Source: Fictibacillus terranigra (lineage in GTDB: Bacteria > Bacillota > Bacilli > Bacillales > Fictibacillaceae). Taken from it: a stretch of DNA of 64,000 nt. Every line of letters starts with the position of its first letter. Positions within the stretch are counted from its first letter, which is position 1. The stretch covers positions 24,068 through 88,067 of the forward strand of contig NZ_JAUHLN010000007.1 in assembly GCF_030412265.1 (NCBI RefSeq), written 5' to 3'. Of the stretch, positions 19,947 to 28,670 are shown in pieces. The translations under genes were made by a program, and so were the position numbers. The notes under the pieces were generated by a model. The model did not search any database. It worked only from the letters and a program-made list of their open reading frames with translations, and had not been told where the DNA came from.

Positions 19947-20158
19947 ACAGCGCTAGGAAACGGCTTTAAAGGAACTACACAAATTAGCTTAGAGAACAGG
20001 TGGCGGAGAGATGAGGATTATTTTGCCCATCTTTTAAATGGTCTGGGTTGGTATATAGCTTGGGAAAATCAAGACTTTAGAAGGGGATAGGTGAAGAAAC
20101 TTCTGATGATGATGTTATAGATGACGATACAATTTCTATGGATTCTGTTACTGCCTAG
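19947..20158 (+). pseudogene. Frameshifted 3' remnant of an unidentified gene
   Basis: Two adjoining frames read as one protein. From 19947 the first gives protein-like text including NRWRRDEDYFAHLLNGLGWY and IAWENQDFRRG, then a stop at 20088. Starting at 20087, a frame offset by one base continues IGEETSDDDVIDDDTISMDS to a stop at 20156-20158. A one-base slip in the GGGG run at 20083-20086 joins them. There is no start codon or upstream gene body. I do not recognise the family; the acidic tail is distinctive. A terminator follows. Confidence 0.45.
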
Positions 20159-20247
20159 ATAGGATTTACGTGTTGTGCTGAGTTTGAAGCGCAGTATCTA
20201 GTTTTGGGCGGTTTATGTAATGTGTTGTAAGGTGCGCTTCAGCTTTC

Positions 20248-20300
20248 CCCCTTATCCAAAAGGGAAGTATCATTTACTATTTTTGGATAAGGGGTGTTTT
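20248..20300 (+). terminator. Terminator with perfect 14-bp stem
   Basis: CCCCTTATCCAAAA (20248-20261) pairs exactly with TTTTGGATAAGGGG (20281-20294), followed by TGTTTTGT. It sits between the remnant and the convergent DUF4317 gene. Confidence 0.8.
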
Positions 20301-20313
20301 GTCTATTACTTCC

Positions 20314-21486
20314 CTAGTTTTCATCAAAAGCTTCCGGAATCATCGTAAAGCCTTCGATGACCGTATCTTCTTCCACTTCGATCATCAGGTAGCGCTTGCC
20401 GCTGAGATGAACTTGTTTGACGTACTTCAAATCCTGTGGACTAATCGAAATGTTAGCTATTTTCGTGTTGATTTTAATCGATTTTGAAGTATATTTCGGT
20501 ACGACGCTGCTTGCTTTTATCTCATATTTGTCATCATCAATCACATTTTTGAAGGCGGATTCTACCTTTTCCGCACTTATGTCTTCAATGCCGCTCATCT
20601 TTAATACCCGTTCGACGTCCTTGGAGTCTAATTTCGGGTGTTCTTCCTCTTCATTCTCTTCGATCATACGGTTAATTTCTTCATATACATTTGAGAGTGT
20701 GGAAGTATTTAATTGATCTCTTGTTACGTCTTTAATAATTTCTTCAAAAACGGTTTTATCATCCTTTGCAGTCATCGTCTCTTCGCCGTTTAAAACTTGG
20801 TCTATGAATTCATGATCAGGCTCATGGACTTTTCCCGCCGAATAGAGAATGTGGTTGACATCTGCTGCATTATCGGTAAAACAAGGAAACAGAAAGCCAG
20901 CGATTGGCGTATTGAGGTTGATAATGGGGTCAACAACAAAATTGTATTTGAACTGTTTTTCAACATAGTCAAAAAGCAGTTCTTTTTTTGGTTCTTGAGT
21001 ATTATTGATACTGCACAGAATAAAGGGATGAGAGTATACGGTATCACGTTCACTTTCTTCAGAATCTCCATTTCGGCGTCTCGTTGGCTTAAAATATTCT
21101 CCACGAATGAATGTAATGACAATATCCATCTCATATTGCCGGTTTAAAAGCATTTTACCTACCATCTGAAGCATTCGCTCTTTCCAGTCTTCCACATCAG
21201 TGCTGAGTAATCCTTGATGCAGAATGAGCTGACTGTTATTGTCAGCATCCCTTTGAAATTTTAGTTCAAAGAGCTTCTCATCTAAATTTCCGCCAAGTAA
21301 TTTTTTAAAGTTATTCATAAATAACTCCTGCTGGTCTGGGTCGAGCATTTCAAAAGGTTGATTCTGGTGATGATAAACCTCACTTGATTCCTTCATAATA
21401 TAGACATTAAAAATTTGAGTGATTTTGAGTAAATCATTATCTTTTTTAAATTGTTTTCGAATCTGTGCTATATCTTTTTTGTTCAT
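20314..21486 (-). CDS. DUF4317 domain-containing protein
   Basis: This 390-residue soluble protein begins MNKKDIAQIRKQFKKDNDLL, which is characteristic of the DUF4317 family found in Firmicutes. There are no membrane segments or recognisable catalytic motifs. The ATG at 21486 lies behind GGAG; a GTG at 21498 overlaps that site and is less likely. The gene stands alone, with its own upstream region and the convergent hairpin at 20248-20300 downstream. The function is unknown. Confidence 0.85.
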   Translation of the reverse strand: MNKKDIAQIRKQFKKDNDLLKITQIFNVYIMKESSEVYHHQNQPFEMLDPDQQELFMNNFKKLLGGNLDEKLFELKFQRDADNNSQLILHQGLLSTDVEDWKERMLQMVGKMLLNRQYEMDIVITFIRGEYFKPTRRRNGDSEESERDTVYSHPFILCSINNTQEPKKELLFDYVEKQFKYNFVVDPIINLNTPIAGFLFPCFTDNAADVNHILYSAGKVHEPDHEFIDQVLNGEETMTAKDDKTVFEEIIKDVTRDQLNTSTLSNVYEEINRMIEENEEEEHPKLDSKDVERVLKMSGIEDISAEKVESAFKNVIDDDKYEIKASSVVPKYTSKSIKINTKIANISISPQDLKYVKQVHLSGKRYLMIEVEEDTVIEGFTMIPEAFDEN

Positions 21487-21672
21487 GCTTACATACACTC
21501 CTAAGTTGCCCTGATTTGTAAAGTTGAAGGCAGAAAGTCTCGCCGCCTTGAGTTTGAAGCAGCATTTATTCTAACATAAGTTGTTTTATTGCTAAGGCGA
21601 AGTTAAGTGTGACGAACAACTCCTGGTTTTGAACCTTCTGTATCGTTTACTGAACTGGATGGAAATCGTTTT

Positions 21673-21726
21673 ACAAAAAACACCCCATAAAGCAGTCTTT
21701 TTTCAAAGTAACTGCTCTATAGGGTT
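21673..21726 (-). terminator. Terminator of the ECF S-component gene
   Basis: On the minus strand ACCCTATAGAGCAGT pairs with ACTGCTTTATGGGGT (few mismatches), followed by GTTTTTTGT. Confidence 0.75.
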
Positions 21727-21756
21727 CCTTCGCTGCGAAATGAGCAACTCCTATAT

Positions 21757-22281
21757 CTATATAGCTCTTTGCTTTATGCGTGTTACAAGTGGTACTACAA
21801 TTATACCGGCTATTACCACCTGCATAAAATTTCCGGGGATTGATCCGAAAGGCTGGATCCAGTTGCTGTAAAGGATAACTTCTGCAAAATAGTAGCCGAT
21901 GATTTTAATGATAAGGGCTGCGGCGACTGCCATTGAGTTTACAGCCACTCTTTTGCCGGGTACCTTTTCGGATATGAGTCCGGCTAAAAAACCCATTGCT
22001 CCTACTATAAAGAATGTAAACGGTGCCCACACTGTCCATCCGGAGATCAAATCAAATAAGGCCATTCCGAAGGCGCCTGCAATGGCTCCTGTTTTTTTGC
22101 CGAAAACAAAAGCTGCAATAAATAGAGGAACGTTACCCAGATGGATTAATCCTCCGTTACCCATAATCGGGAGTTTTATATTAATGAACATGGTAGCTAC
22201 AAGGGTCAATGCGATGAAAAGTGCATTGATGACTAATGCTTTTGTTTTCGTCGTTTCTATCGATGAGAATGATGTATTCAC
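21757..22281 (-). CDS. ECF transporter S component (vitamin or precursor uptake)
   Basis: This 174-residue membrane protein has about six hydrophobic segments, the size and layout of substrate-binding S components of energy-coupling-factor transporters. The GNGGLIHLGNVPLFIAAFVFG segment and GAIAGAFGMALFDL match the HmpT/PdxU-like branch, which carries pyrimidine or pyridoxine precursors; the ligand is not certain. The shared EcfA/EcfA'/EcfT module is not in this window, as is usual for group II systems. The start is GTG at 22281 with an AGAGG site. No riboswitch was recognised upstream. Confidence 0.8.
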   Translation of the reverse strand: MNTSFSSIETTKTKALVINALFIALTLVATMFINIKLPIMGNGGLIHLGNVPLFIAAFVFGKKTGAIAGAFGMALFDLISGWTVWAPFTFFIVGAMGFLAGLISEKVPGKRVAVNSMAVAAALIIKIIGYYFAEVILYSNWIQPFGSIPGNFMQVVIAGIIVVPLVTRIKQRAI

Positions 22282-22388
22282 AAAATAACCTCTTTCGTTT
22301 TTAACGAATCATTTACTTGCCATACAGCAGAAGTATATTTCAGTCAGCTTCTTTTCTATTCGTTTTGGATTGGAATTCCCACTAATCT

Positions 22389-22416
22389 ATTATAGCCGCC
22401 TCTCACGCTTTAGAAA
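22389..22416 (-). promoter_or_regulatory. Promoter of the ECF S-component gene
   Basis: On the minus strand TTTCTA and TATAAT are separated by 16 bases, about 110 bases upstream of the GTG start. Confidence 0.45.
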
Positions 22417-22569
22417 ATAGGGAAATGATATTTTACGTAAAGTGAGAACTAGTTATCATAAGGAAATAAACTCTTTTTAGGATGAAAGAGGTAAGTCTGC
22501 TAAAATGGACAAATACTAAATATAGCTTACAAACTCTTCAATTGTTTTTTCCAGGAGGAGGGGATTAAA

Positions 22570-24333
22570 CTGTTTGAGCTGTTGCCCTTAATGCTTGAGC
22601 GGGCGGGCGTTCTCGTTATGGTGGCTTTTTTGCTTTCCAGAATGAGGTCGTTCCGTCAAATTGTTCACCAAGAGCATGATAAAAAAGAGAAAATGATTCT
22701 GATCGGCATATTTGGGGCTTTCGGAATCATTAGCAACTATACCGGTATAGAAATACACAATGGGACCATTATCTCTCAGACCTGGCAGGCGGATGTGGAT
22801 TATGATGCGGCGATCGCGAACACCCGCATTATGGGGGTGGCGATCGGCGGTTTGCTGGGAGGACCTATTGTCGGTTTGGGTGTAGGATTAATTGCAGGTA
22901 TACATCGTTTGACACTCGGCGGATTTACGGCTGAAGCATGTGCGGTCTCAACCATTTTGGCTGGATTTATTACGGGCCTTCTTGGGCGGCGTTATGGAAT
23001 AATAGGAAGGAACCATTCACCCTGGGGAGCAGTAGCCATAGGAATCCTGATGGAAGGCATCCAAATGGGGGTTATATTGCTCATTGCGAGGCCGTATGAA
23101 GCGGCTTATCATCTGGTCGAGGTGATCGCGGTTCCCATGATTTCCATCAATGGACTCGGCACGCTGATCTTTATATTGATCATCCAGAGCATTTTAATGG
23201 AAGAAGAGCGTACGCGCGCGCTTCAAACCCACAATGCGCTTGAGATTGCCCAGCAAACACTTCCCTTCTTCCGCCAGGGTTTAACCCTTCATTCTTGCGG
23301 TGAGGCCGCGAACATTATTTTAGAAGGTACAAAAGCGGATGCTATTTCGATAACGAATAAGGATCAGGTGCTCGCTCATGCCGGTGCAGGCTCAGACCAT
23401 CATAAACCCGGACAGCATATGGCAACCCAATTAACGAAAGAAGTGCTTGATCATGGAAAAATTTTGATTGCCAGGTCAACAGATGAAATCCGATGTTATC
23501 GTGAAAATTGCCCTTTGCAAGCGGCGATTGTTGTTCCTTTACAGGTTCATCAAGAAACGGTTGGAACGCTGAAGCTTTACTTTGTAAATCAAAATAAGCT
23601 GGATCAGGTGGAGTACGAGCTCGCGGAAGGCTTGAGCAGGCTTTTTTCTACACAGCTGGAGCTGGCAGAGGCAGAACAGCAGCGGAAATTATTGAAGGAT
23701 GCAGAAATCAAAGCATTGCAGGCACAGGTTCACCCGCATTTTTTGTTTAATGCCATTAATACCATTTCAAGCCTGGTTCGGACGGACGCACAAAAAGCGA
23801 GGAAGCTCCTTATCAATTTAGGGGTATTCTTTCGCAGTAATCTGCAGGGTGCAAGGCATTTGCTGATTCCGCTGGAAAAAGAAATTGAACACGTTGAGGC
23901 TTATCTGTCGCTCGAGCAAGCTCGTTTTCCAGACAAGTACCAGGTGGATTTTGATATCCATCCAGCACTGAACAAGGTCCTCATTCCTCCGTTTACGCTT
24001 CAGCCTTTAGTGGAAAATGCGATTCGCCATGCGTTTTCGAATAGGAAACAAGGAAGAGTAACGGTGACAGCCTATACAGACAGCAACAAAATGATTTTGA
24101 CAACGGAGGATAATGGTAAGGGAATTCCTGAGCCCCTGATGAAATCGCTTGGTACTGAAACGGTTCAATCCGAAGAAGGGACCGGGACAGCTGTATGGAA
24201 CATTCGAAAGCGCATGAAAGAGATATACGGTCTGGAAGGTTCCTTCCAAATCGAAAGTGAACAAGATTCAGGTACAAAGGTTACCATGATCCTGCCTTTA
24301 ACCCAAAACAAGTGGAGTGAGAGAAATGTTTAA
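22570..24333 (+). CDS. lytS: LytS-type sensor histidine kinase
   Basis: This is a sensor kinase of about 587 residues. The N-terminal 200 residues form the five- to six-helix LytS membrane domain (RMRSFRQIVHQEHDKK loop, GAFGIISNYTGIEI), then a GAF-like domain, then the histidine kinase region HPHFLFNAINTISSL (His near residue 388) and the ATP-binding VENAIRHAF. There is no ATG at the 5' end. Homologues begin with MFELLPLM-like text, which fits a CTG start at 22570 behind GGAGGAGGGG; ATT at 22564 or TTG at 22582 are alternatives. It overlaps lytT by 8 bases. LytS-family sensors often control pyruvate transporters. Confidence 0.88.
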   Translation: MFELLPLMLERAGVLVMVAFLLSRMRSFRQIVHQEHDKKEKMILIGIFGAFGIISNYTGIEIHNGTIISQTWQADVDYDAAIANTRIMGVAIGGLLGGPIVGLGVGLIAGIHRLTLGGFTAEACAVSTILAGFITGLLGRRYGIIGRNHSPWGAVAIGILMEGIQMGVILLIARPYEAAYHLVEVIAVPMISINGLGTLIFILIIQSILMEEERTRALQTHNALEIAQQTLPFFRQGLTLHSCGEAANIILEGTKADAISITNKDQVLAHAGAGSDHHKPGQHMATQLTKEVLDHGKILIARSTDEIRCYRENCPLQAAIVVPLQVHQETVGTLKLYFVNQNKLDQVEYELAEGLSRLFSTQLELAEAEQQRKLLKDAEIKALQAQVHPHFLFNAINTISSLVRTDAQKARKLLINLGVFFRSNLQGARHLLIPLEKEIEHVEAYLSLEQARFPDKYQVDFDIHPALNKVLIPPFTLQPLVENAIRHAFSNRKQGRVTVTAYTDSNKMILTTEDNGKGIPEPLMKSLGTETVQSEEGTGTAVWNIRKRMKEIYGLEGSFQIESEQDSGTKVTMILPLTQNKWSERNV

Positions 24334-25072
24334 GGCATTTATCGTTGATGATGAGCCGTTAGCCAGAGATGAACTGGCGTATCTGCTAAAAAGAAGCAAG
24401 CAAGTGGAAATTGTGGGAGAAGGTGACTCCATAGAAAATTCTTTGAGCCAAATTCACGGATTACAGATCGATGTGATTTTTTTGGATATTCAACTGGCGG
24501 ATGAAAGCGGCTTGGATTTAGCAGAAAAAGTAATGGATCTCGAGCCGCGTCCGGAAATTGTGTTTGCAACGGCATATGATGAATACGCACTTAAGGCATT
24601 TGATCTGCAAGCCATAGATTATATTATGAAGCCATTTGATGAAACCAGAGTCCTGCAAACGGTAGAAAAATTGGAGAAAGTGATCAAGGGGAAAGCTAAT
24701 GGGACCAGTTCATCACTGAATCAAGGGCTATCCATTGGTAAACGGAATGATAAGTTGGCGGTGACAGTTGATGAGCGGATCGTTTTGATTGCTGTCCATG
24801 AAATTGTATATATAGGGGCAATTGAAGGAAGAACGGTGATTGTGACGGATCAACAAAGATATCAGGTAAATGACCCGTTGATCACATTTGAGAGGAAGCT
24901 TCATCAGAAATCCATCATTCGAGTGCATCGTGGGTATTTAGTCAATTTGGATAAAATTGTGGAAATCCAGCCCTGGTTTCACTCCACCTATAACCTGATC
25001 ATGAAGGATGGGGAGAAAATACCCGTAAGCCGTACCTTTACAAAGGATCTTAAAGAGCATTTTGGCTTTTAA
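24326..25072 (+). CDS. lytT: LytTR-family response regulator
   Basis: This 248-residue regulator has an N-terminal receiver domain (FIVDDEPLARDEL, phospho-acceptor Asp in VIFLDIQLADE, conserved Lys in YIMKPF) and a C-terminal LytTR DNA-binding domain (from about residue 140; FHSTYNLIMKDGEKIPVSR is typical). The ATG at 24326 inside the end of lytS, behind GGAG, is preferred to the GTG at 24317. The partner kinase is lytS, and the likely target is the transporter gene directly downstream. Confidence 0.88.
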   Translation: MFKAFIVDDEPLARDELAYLLKRSKQVEIVGEGDSIENSLSQIHGLQIDVIFLDIQLADESGLDLAEKVMDLEPRPEIVFATAYDEYALKAFDLQAIDYIMKPFDETRVLQTVEKLEKVIKGKANGTSSSLNQGLSIGKRNDKLAVTVDERIVLIAVHEIVYIGAIEGRTVIVTDQQRYQVNDPLITFERKLHQKSIIRVHRGYLVNLDKIVEIQPWFHSTYNLIMKDGEKIPVSRTFTKDLKEHFGF

Positions 25073-25141
25073 ACACTGTAAGCCAGCTGTGGGATTCTGT
25101 CATTCATCTCCTTATTTCTGCATTTTAAAATGAAAACCCAG

Positions 25142-25155
25142 TGTGAGCGTTTTCA
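25142..25155 (+). promoter_or_regulatory. Candidate cre (CcpA) site in front of cstA
   Basis: TGTGAGCGTTTTCA fits the catabolite-responsive element consensus with one core mismatch. A larger inverted repeat (TGAAAAC 25131-25137, GTTTTCA 25149-25155) surrounds it. A -10-like TAAGAT lies just downstream at 25161-25166, so binding would hinder transcription of cstA. Confidence 0.55.
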
Positions 25156-25208
25156 TTTAGTAAGATAAAGTTTACAGAAACTCAATGAAGGCAGAGGGGG
25201 AGAATGAA

Positions 25209-27002
25209 TTGAATGCGGTTACAATTGTTATTGGATCCATTTGCATATTAATGATTGCTTATCGGTTATATGGAACATTTATGGTTGCAAAAGTCATGAA
25301 ATTAAATGATGCTAAGCCAACCCCGGCACATGAATTAAACGATGGCAAGGATTATGTTCCAACGAATAAATGGGTGTCATTCGGACATCACTTTGCCGCG
25401 ATTGCCGCTGCAGGACCGCTCGTAGGTCCAATATTAGCAGCTCAATTCGGATATCTGCCAGGGCTGCTCTGGCTCTTGATCGGTGCAGTACTGGGCGGAG
25501 CTGTCCATGATGTGGTTGTATTGTTTGCCTCCATGCGCAAAAAAGGGAAATCACTTTCGGAAGTAGCGAAAGATGAACTGGGTCCTGTAGCTGGCTTTTG
25601 TACAGGCCTAGCAATGCTATTTATCATTACGATTACGATGGCGGGGCTGTCCATGGTTGTTCTGCATGCGCTTGAAAACAATCCATGGGGTACATTTGCT
25701 GTCGGCATTACCATTCCCATCGCGATGGGAGTCGGTATCGTTTATAAAAAAACCGGCAATTTGAAATTCACTTCTACGGTCGGGTTTATTCTGCTCATGG
25801 TCGGTGTCTTTATGGGACCCCAGATTCAAGGGACCGTTCTTGGGGACTGGCTGACGCTTGATACAAAAGCGCTGGCGGTCATTTTGCCTATATATGCCTT
25901 CTTTGCCGCAGCGCTGCCGGTTTGGCTGCTGCTCGCACCAAGGGATTACTTAAGCAGTTTTATGAAAATCGGTGTATTCATTGCCTTGATTATCGGTGTC
26001 TTCATTATTAACCCATCGATTGAATTCCCGGCTTTTACAAAATTCATTGATGGCGGCGGTCCGATTTTAGCCGGCCCGGTCTGGCCATTTATCTCGATTA
26101 CGATTGCCTGTGGAGCGATATCGGGATTCCACGCCTTTGTGGGCTCAGGTACGACACCTAAAATGCTTGATAAATGGTCGGATATTAAGGTCGTCGGATT
26201 TGGCGGAATGCTCGTTGAATGTCTGGTTGCCATTATGGCCTTAATTGCAGCGACAGCGCTTCACCCGGCTGACTATTTTGCGATCAACTCCACTCCTGAG
26301 GTATTTAAAACATTGGGGATGGATGTCGTTAATTTGCCTGAACTCAGCCGTGAAATCGGTCTGAATCTGGAAGGCAGAACAGGCGGTGCGGTAACGCTTG
26401 CAGTCGGGATGACGTACATCTTTACGGGAATTCCTTGGTTCGCCAAGCTCTCAGCCTACTTCTTTCAATTTGTGGTCATGTTTGAAGCAGTGTTTATTTT
26501 AACAGCGATCGATGCAGGGACTCGCGTGGCCCGTTACCTGATCCAGGATTTCTTTGGCGAATTTTATAAGCCGCTGAAGAAAACGGATTGGGTTCCTGGA
26601 TCGATTATCGCCAGTGCGCTTGCCTGCTTCATGTGGGGATATCTTCTCTATTCAGGGGATATTGGCTCGATCTGGGCGCTGTTCGGGGTATCGAATCAGA
26701 TGATGGCATCGATTGGATTAATTATTGGTGCCACGGTCATTTTAAAAATGGCCGACAAGAGAAGATATATGCTCACTTGTCTTGTTCCACTGGCCTATCT
26801 CTTTGTCACCGTCAATTATGCCGGTTACTGGATGGTCAAAAATGTTTATCTAAACCCGGATAACCCAGGCTACAACATGCTTAATGCCGTTCTGTCCGTA
26901 ATAATGCTGATCCTCGGCGTCATCATTATGGTGGCCGCTGTGAAAAAATGGGCAGAGATGTGGAACTCTCCACGCAGACAGCTGGAAGCTAAATCTGCAT
27001 AG
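25209..27002 (+). CDS. cstA: CstA-family carbon starvation / pyruvate transporter
   Basis: This polytopic membrane protein of about 597 residues has many hydrophobic segments. CstA family signatures include FGHHFAAIAAAGPLVGPILA, GAVHDVVVLFASMRKKGKSL and GFHAFVGSGTTPKML. E. coli members CstA and BtsT take up peptides or pyruvate. The preferred start is TTG at 25209 (N-terminus MNAVTIVIG), just behind AGAGGGGGAG; ATG 25185 would add eight polar residues that include that ribosome site. The neighbouring LytST pair and the cre-like site suggest induction by an external carbon signal with repression by preferred sugars, as in E. coli BtsSR-BtsT. Confidence 0.9.
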   Translation: MNAVTIVIGSICILMIAYRLYGTFMVAKVMKLNDAKPTPAHELNDGKDYVPTNKWVSFGHHFAAIAAAGPLVGPILAAQFGYLPGLLWLLIGAVLGGAVHDVVVLFASMRKKGKSLSEVAKDELGPVAGFCTGLAMLFIITITMAGLSMVVLHALENNPWGTFAVGITIPIAMGVGIVYKKTGNLKFTSTVGFILLMVGVFMGPQIQGTVLGDWLTLDTKALAVILPIYAFFAAALPVWLLLAPRDYLSSFMKIGVFIALIIGVFIINPSIEFPAFTKFIDGGGPILAGPVWPFISITIACGAISGFHAFVGSGTTPKMLDKWSDIKVVGFGGMLVECLVAIMALIAATALHPADYFAINSTPEVFKTLGMDVVNLPELSREIGLNLEGRTGGAVTLAVGMTYIFTGIPWFAKLSAYFFQFVVMFEAVFILTAIDAGTRVARYLIQDFFGEFYKPLKKTDWVPGSIIASALACFMWGYLLYSGDIGSIWALFGVSNQMMASIGLIIGATVILKMADKRRYMLTCLVPLAYLFVTVNYAGYWMVKNVYLNPDNPGYNMLNAVLSVIMLILGVIIMVAAVKKWAEMWNSPRRQLEAKSA

Positions 27003-27028
27003 ATTCTAATGGCTTTTTGCCATAATGA

Positions 27029-27066
27029 AAACAAGGGAACACCTGATGTGTTCCCTTGTTTCTATT
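27029..27066. terminator. Bidirectional terminator between cstA and the EamA gene
   Basis: The perfect arms AAACAAGGGAACAC and GTGTTCCCTTGTTT have a 5-base loop and A- and T-rich flanks, and serve two convergent genes. Confidence 0.9.
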
Positions 27067-27099
27067 TGTTTTATGATCCTGTTGGAAAATACCGCACAG

Positions 27100-27996
27100 T
27101 TAAACACTTTTATTTACCATTTTTGATTTTAGCTTCATATTTACAAACAAAATACTAATGACGATAAATAACAGACCCACTACAAGATTAAGTGTAATAT
27201 TTTCATTTAATAAGAAAGAACTGCAAAGAATTGCGATTAGCGGGATCAGGAAAGTGAATGATCCGACTTTGCTCGCCTCACCTGAACCGACGAGTGTAAA
27301 GAATGCCAGCCAGCCAAAGGCAATCACAAAGGTAGAGATGAATAACAGGTTTGCTATAAATGGCATTTCCCACCGGATATTTGACCAACTCTCAAATCCG
27401 GAGCCTGCACTTAATAAGAAAAGCCCCCCAATAATAAGCTGTACGGTAACCATCCAAATGGAATCAACACGATCACCTGTCTTTTTGACATAAACCGTGC
27501 CTAATCCCCAGCCTAATGCAGAGCCAAGAGCCAGGATAATGCCAAGAGCCGAAATATCACCTGTAAATCCGCTTGCACTTATAATCGCAACACCTGCGAA
27601 GCCAAGGATCAACCCAATCATTTTTAATCCATACATCGATTCGCCAAGCCAAATCCAACAGAAGATCCCAAGCAGCACGGGCTCAATGAAGACAATGGCC
27701 GAAAACAAACCTGCTGGTGCAAACCCGAGACCTACCGTTTGAAGACCGTAAAAAAGGATGATGTTAAAAAAAGCAGAAATGAAGTAAAAATGCCATGTTT
27801 CTTTAAAACGAAGGCTTTTATATCTTGGAAGTGCAAAAATAAGTAAAATAAGGCCGCCCAGAATCGTTCGGATTCCGGCAAACAATAATGGCGGTGTATA
27901 GTTAAGTGCGATCTTGGATAATGGCCAATTGATACCCCATACCATCACAAGAAATGTGAGCAGCAGGATGGTTTGCGGCCGCGAAAGCTGTTTCAT
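27100..27996 (-). CDS. EamA-family (DMT superfamily) transporter
   Basis: This 298-residue protein has ten hydrophobic segments in two EamA repeats, the normal build of drug/metabolite transporters. FLVMVWGINWPLSKIAL at the N-terminus and FIEPVLLGIFCWIWLGE mid-protein are typical. The substrate is unknown; relatives export amino acids or other metabolites. The ATG at 27996 sits behind AAGGAGG and is preferred to the upstream start at 28029. No partner gene is evident, although it is the only transporter near the bacteriocin cluster. Confidence 0.87.
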   Translation of the reverse strand: MKQLSRPQTILLLTFLVMVWGINWPLSKIALNYTPPLLFAGIRTILGGLILLIFALPRYKSLRFKETWHFYFISAFFNIILFYGLQTVGLGFAPAGLFSAIVFIEPVLLGIFCWIWLGESMYGLKMIGLILGFAGVAIISASGFTGDISALGIILALGSALGWGLGTVYVKKTGDRVDSIWMVTVQLIIGGLFLLSAGSGFESWSNIRWEMPFIANLLFISTFVIAFGWLAFFTLVGSGEASKVGSFTFLIPLIAILCSSFLLNENITLNLVVGLLFIVISILFVNMKLKSKMVNKSV

Positions 27997-28090
27997 AGTC
28001 GTTCCTCCTTGACATAAGTACCTTAACAATCATACGCCTTTAGAAATAGATAACAAGTTAAATGCTCTCTCGTTGTATTTGCAGGATAAT

Positions 28091-28130
28091 AAAACGCCAA
28101 ACCTTGGCTGATCAAGGTTTGGCGTTTTTA
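28091..28130 (-). terminator. Strong terminator hairpin
   Basis: Perfect 16-base arms (AAAACGCCAAACCTTG and its complement at 28113-28128) enclose a 6-base loop. It directly follows, and touches, the stop codon of the 44-residue gene. Confidence 0.85.
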
Positions 28131-28262
28131 TCTTTTAATCGTATTCAACGGCTGGATTTTAAATGCTTTGGTAAAGCCATATATGAAGAAGACCGTTAAA
28201 AAATAAGGCACGATGATAAAAAGAAGAAGCATCAGCAATAGACGGTTTCGAATGCTTTTCAT
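28128..28262 (-). CDS. 44-residue single-span membrane peptide
   Basis: A short open frame begins MKSIRNRLLLMLLLFIIVPY, continues FLTVFFIYGFTKAFKIQ and ends PLNTIKR. The ATG lies 8 bases behind a strong AAGGGGGG ribosome site, and the stop is fused to a near-perfect terminator, so it looks like a complete small gene. It has a basic N-terminus, one long hydrophobic segment (about residues 8-30) and a basic tail. The same opening is seen in some sensor kinases, so it could be a truncated kinase N-terminus, but the gene is neatly bounded. The function is unknown; small regulatory membrane peptide or toxin-like peptide are options. Confidence 0.6.
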   Translation of the reverse strand: MKSIRNRLLLMLLLFIIVPYFLTVFFIYGFTKAFKIQPLNTIKR

Positions 28263-28553
28263 AAAAGACCCCCCTTTCTCGGGCTAAGGACCAATGGATA
28301 ATGGCTCTTATGTATAAACGTCTTCATACAACATGCAAACATATATTTCGTTTGTAAAAAATTTTTAAGCTAATAAAATCGCTCTGTCATGATTTTTCCT
28401 TGATATAAGCCAATTGTTTGGGATCGACAACCCAGCGGACATGTTAGCAGAACTAGTTTTTTAAAAATCATTTTATATTCACGGTTTTAGGATAACCCCT
28501 CTCTTAAATAAGTATTTTGTATGGAACCATAACCCATTTTATTTCATAGGCTG
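28263..28553. other. Intergenic region between divergent genes
   Basis: This stretch carries the upstream regions of the 44-residue gene (minus) and the bacteriocin precursor (plus). It is AT-rich, with no supportable open frame or clear RNA structure. Confidence 0.5.
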
Positions 28554-28581
28554 TTGAGAAAAGATGCGAAGATTTTAGAAT
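28554..28581 (+). promoter_or_regulatory. Candidate promoter of the bacteriocin cluster
   Basis: TTGAGA (28554-28559) and TAGAAT (28576-28581) are separated by 16 bases, about 90 bases upstream of the precursor start. Confidence 0.5.
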
Positions 28582-28670
28582 TGGAGTAATTAATTTCTCT
28601 TATTTCTCGTTAACTACCCGCAAAAAACCTATTGAACAGTTGTTTAAATTAACAGGAGGAGGCTGTGCAA

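Noticed and set aside
22290..22388. Vitamin riboswitch upstream of the ECF S-component gene
   Set aside because: I could not match the leader to the TPP, FMN, preQ1 or folate aptamer cores; only a promoter is supported.
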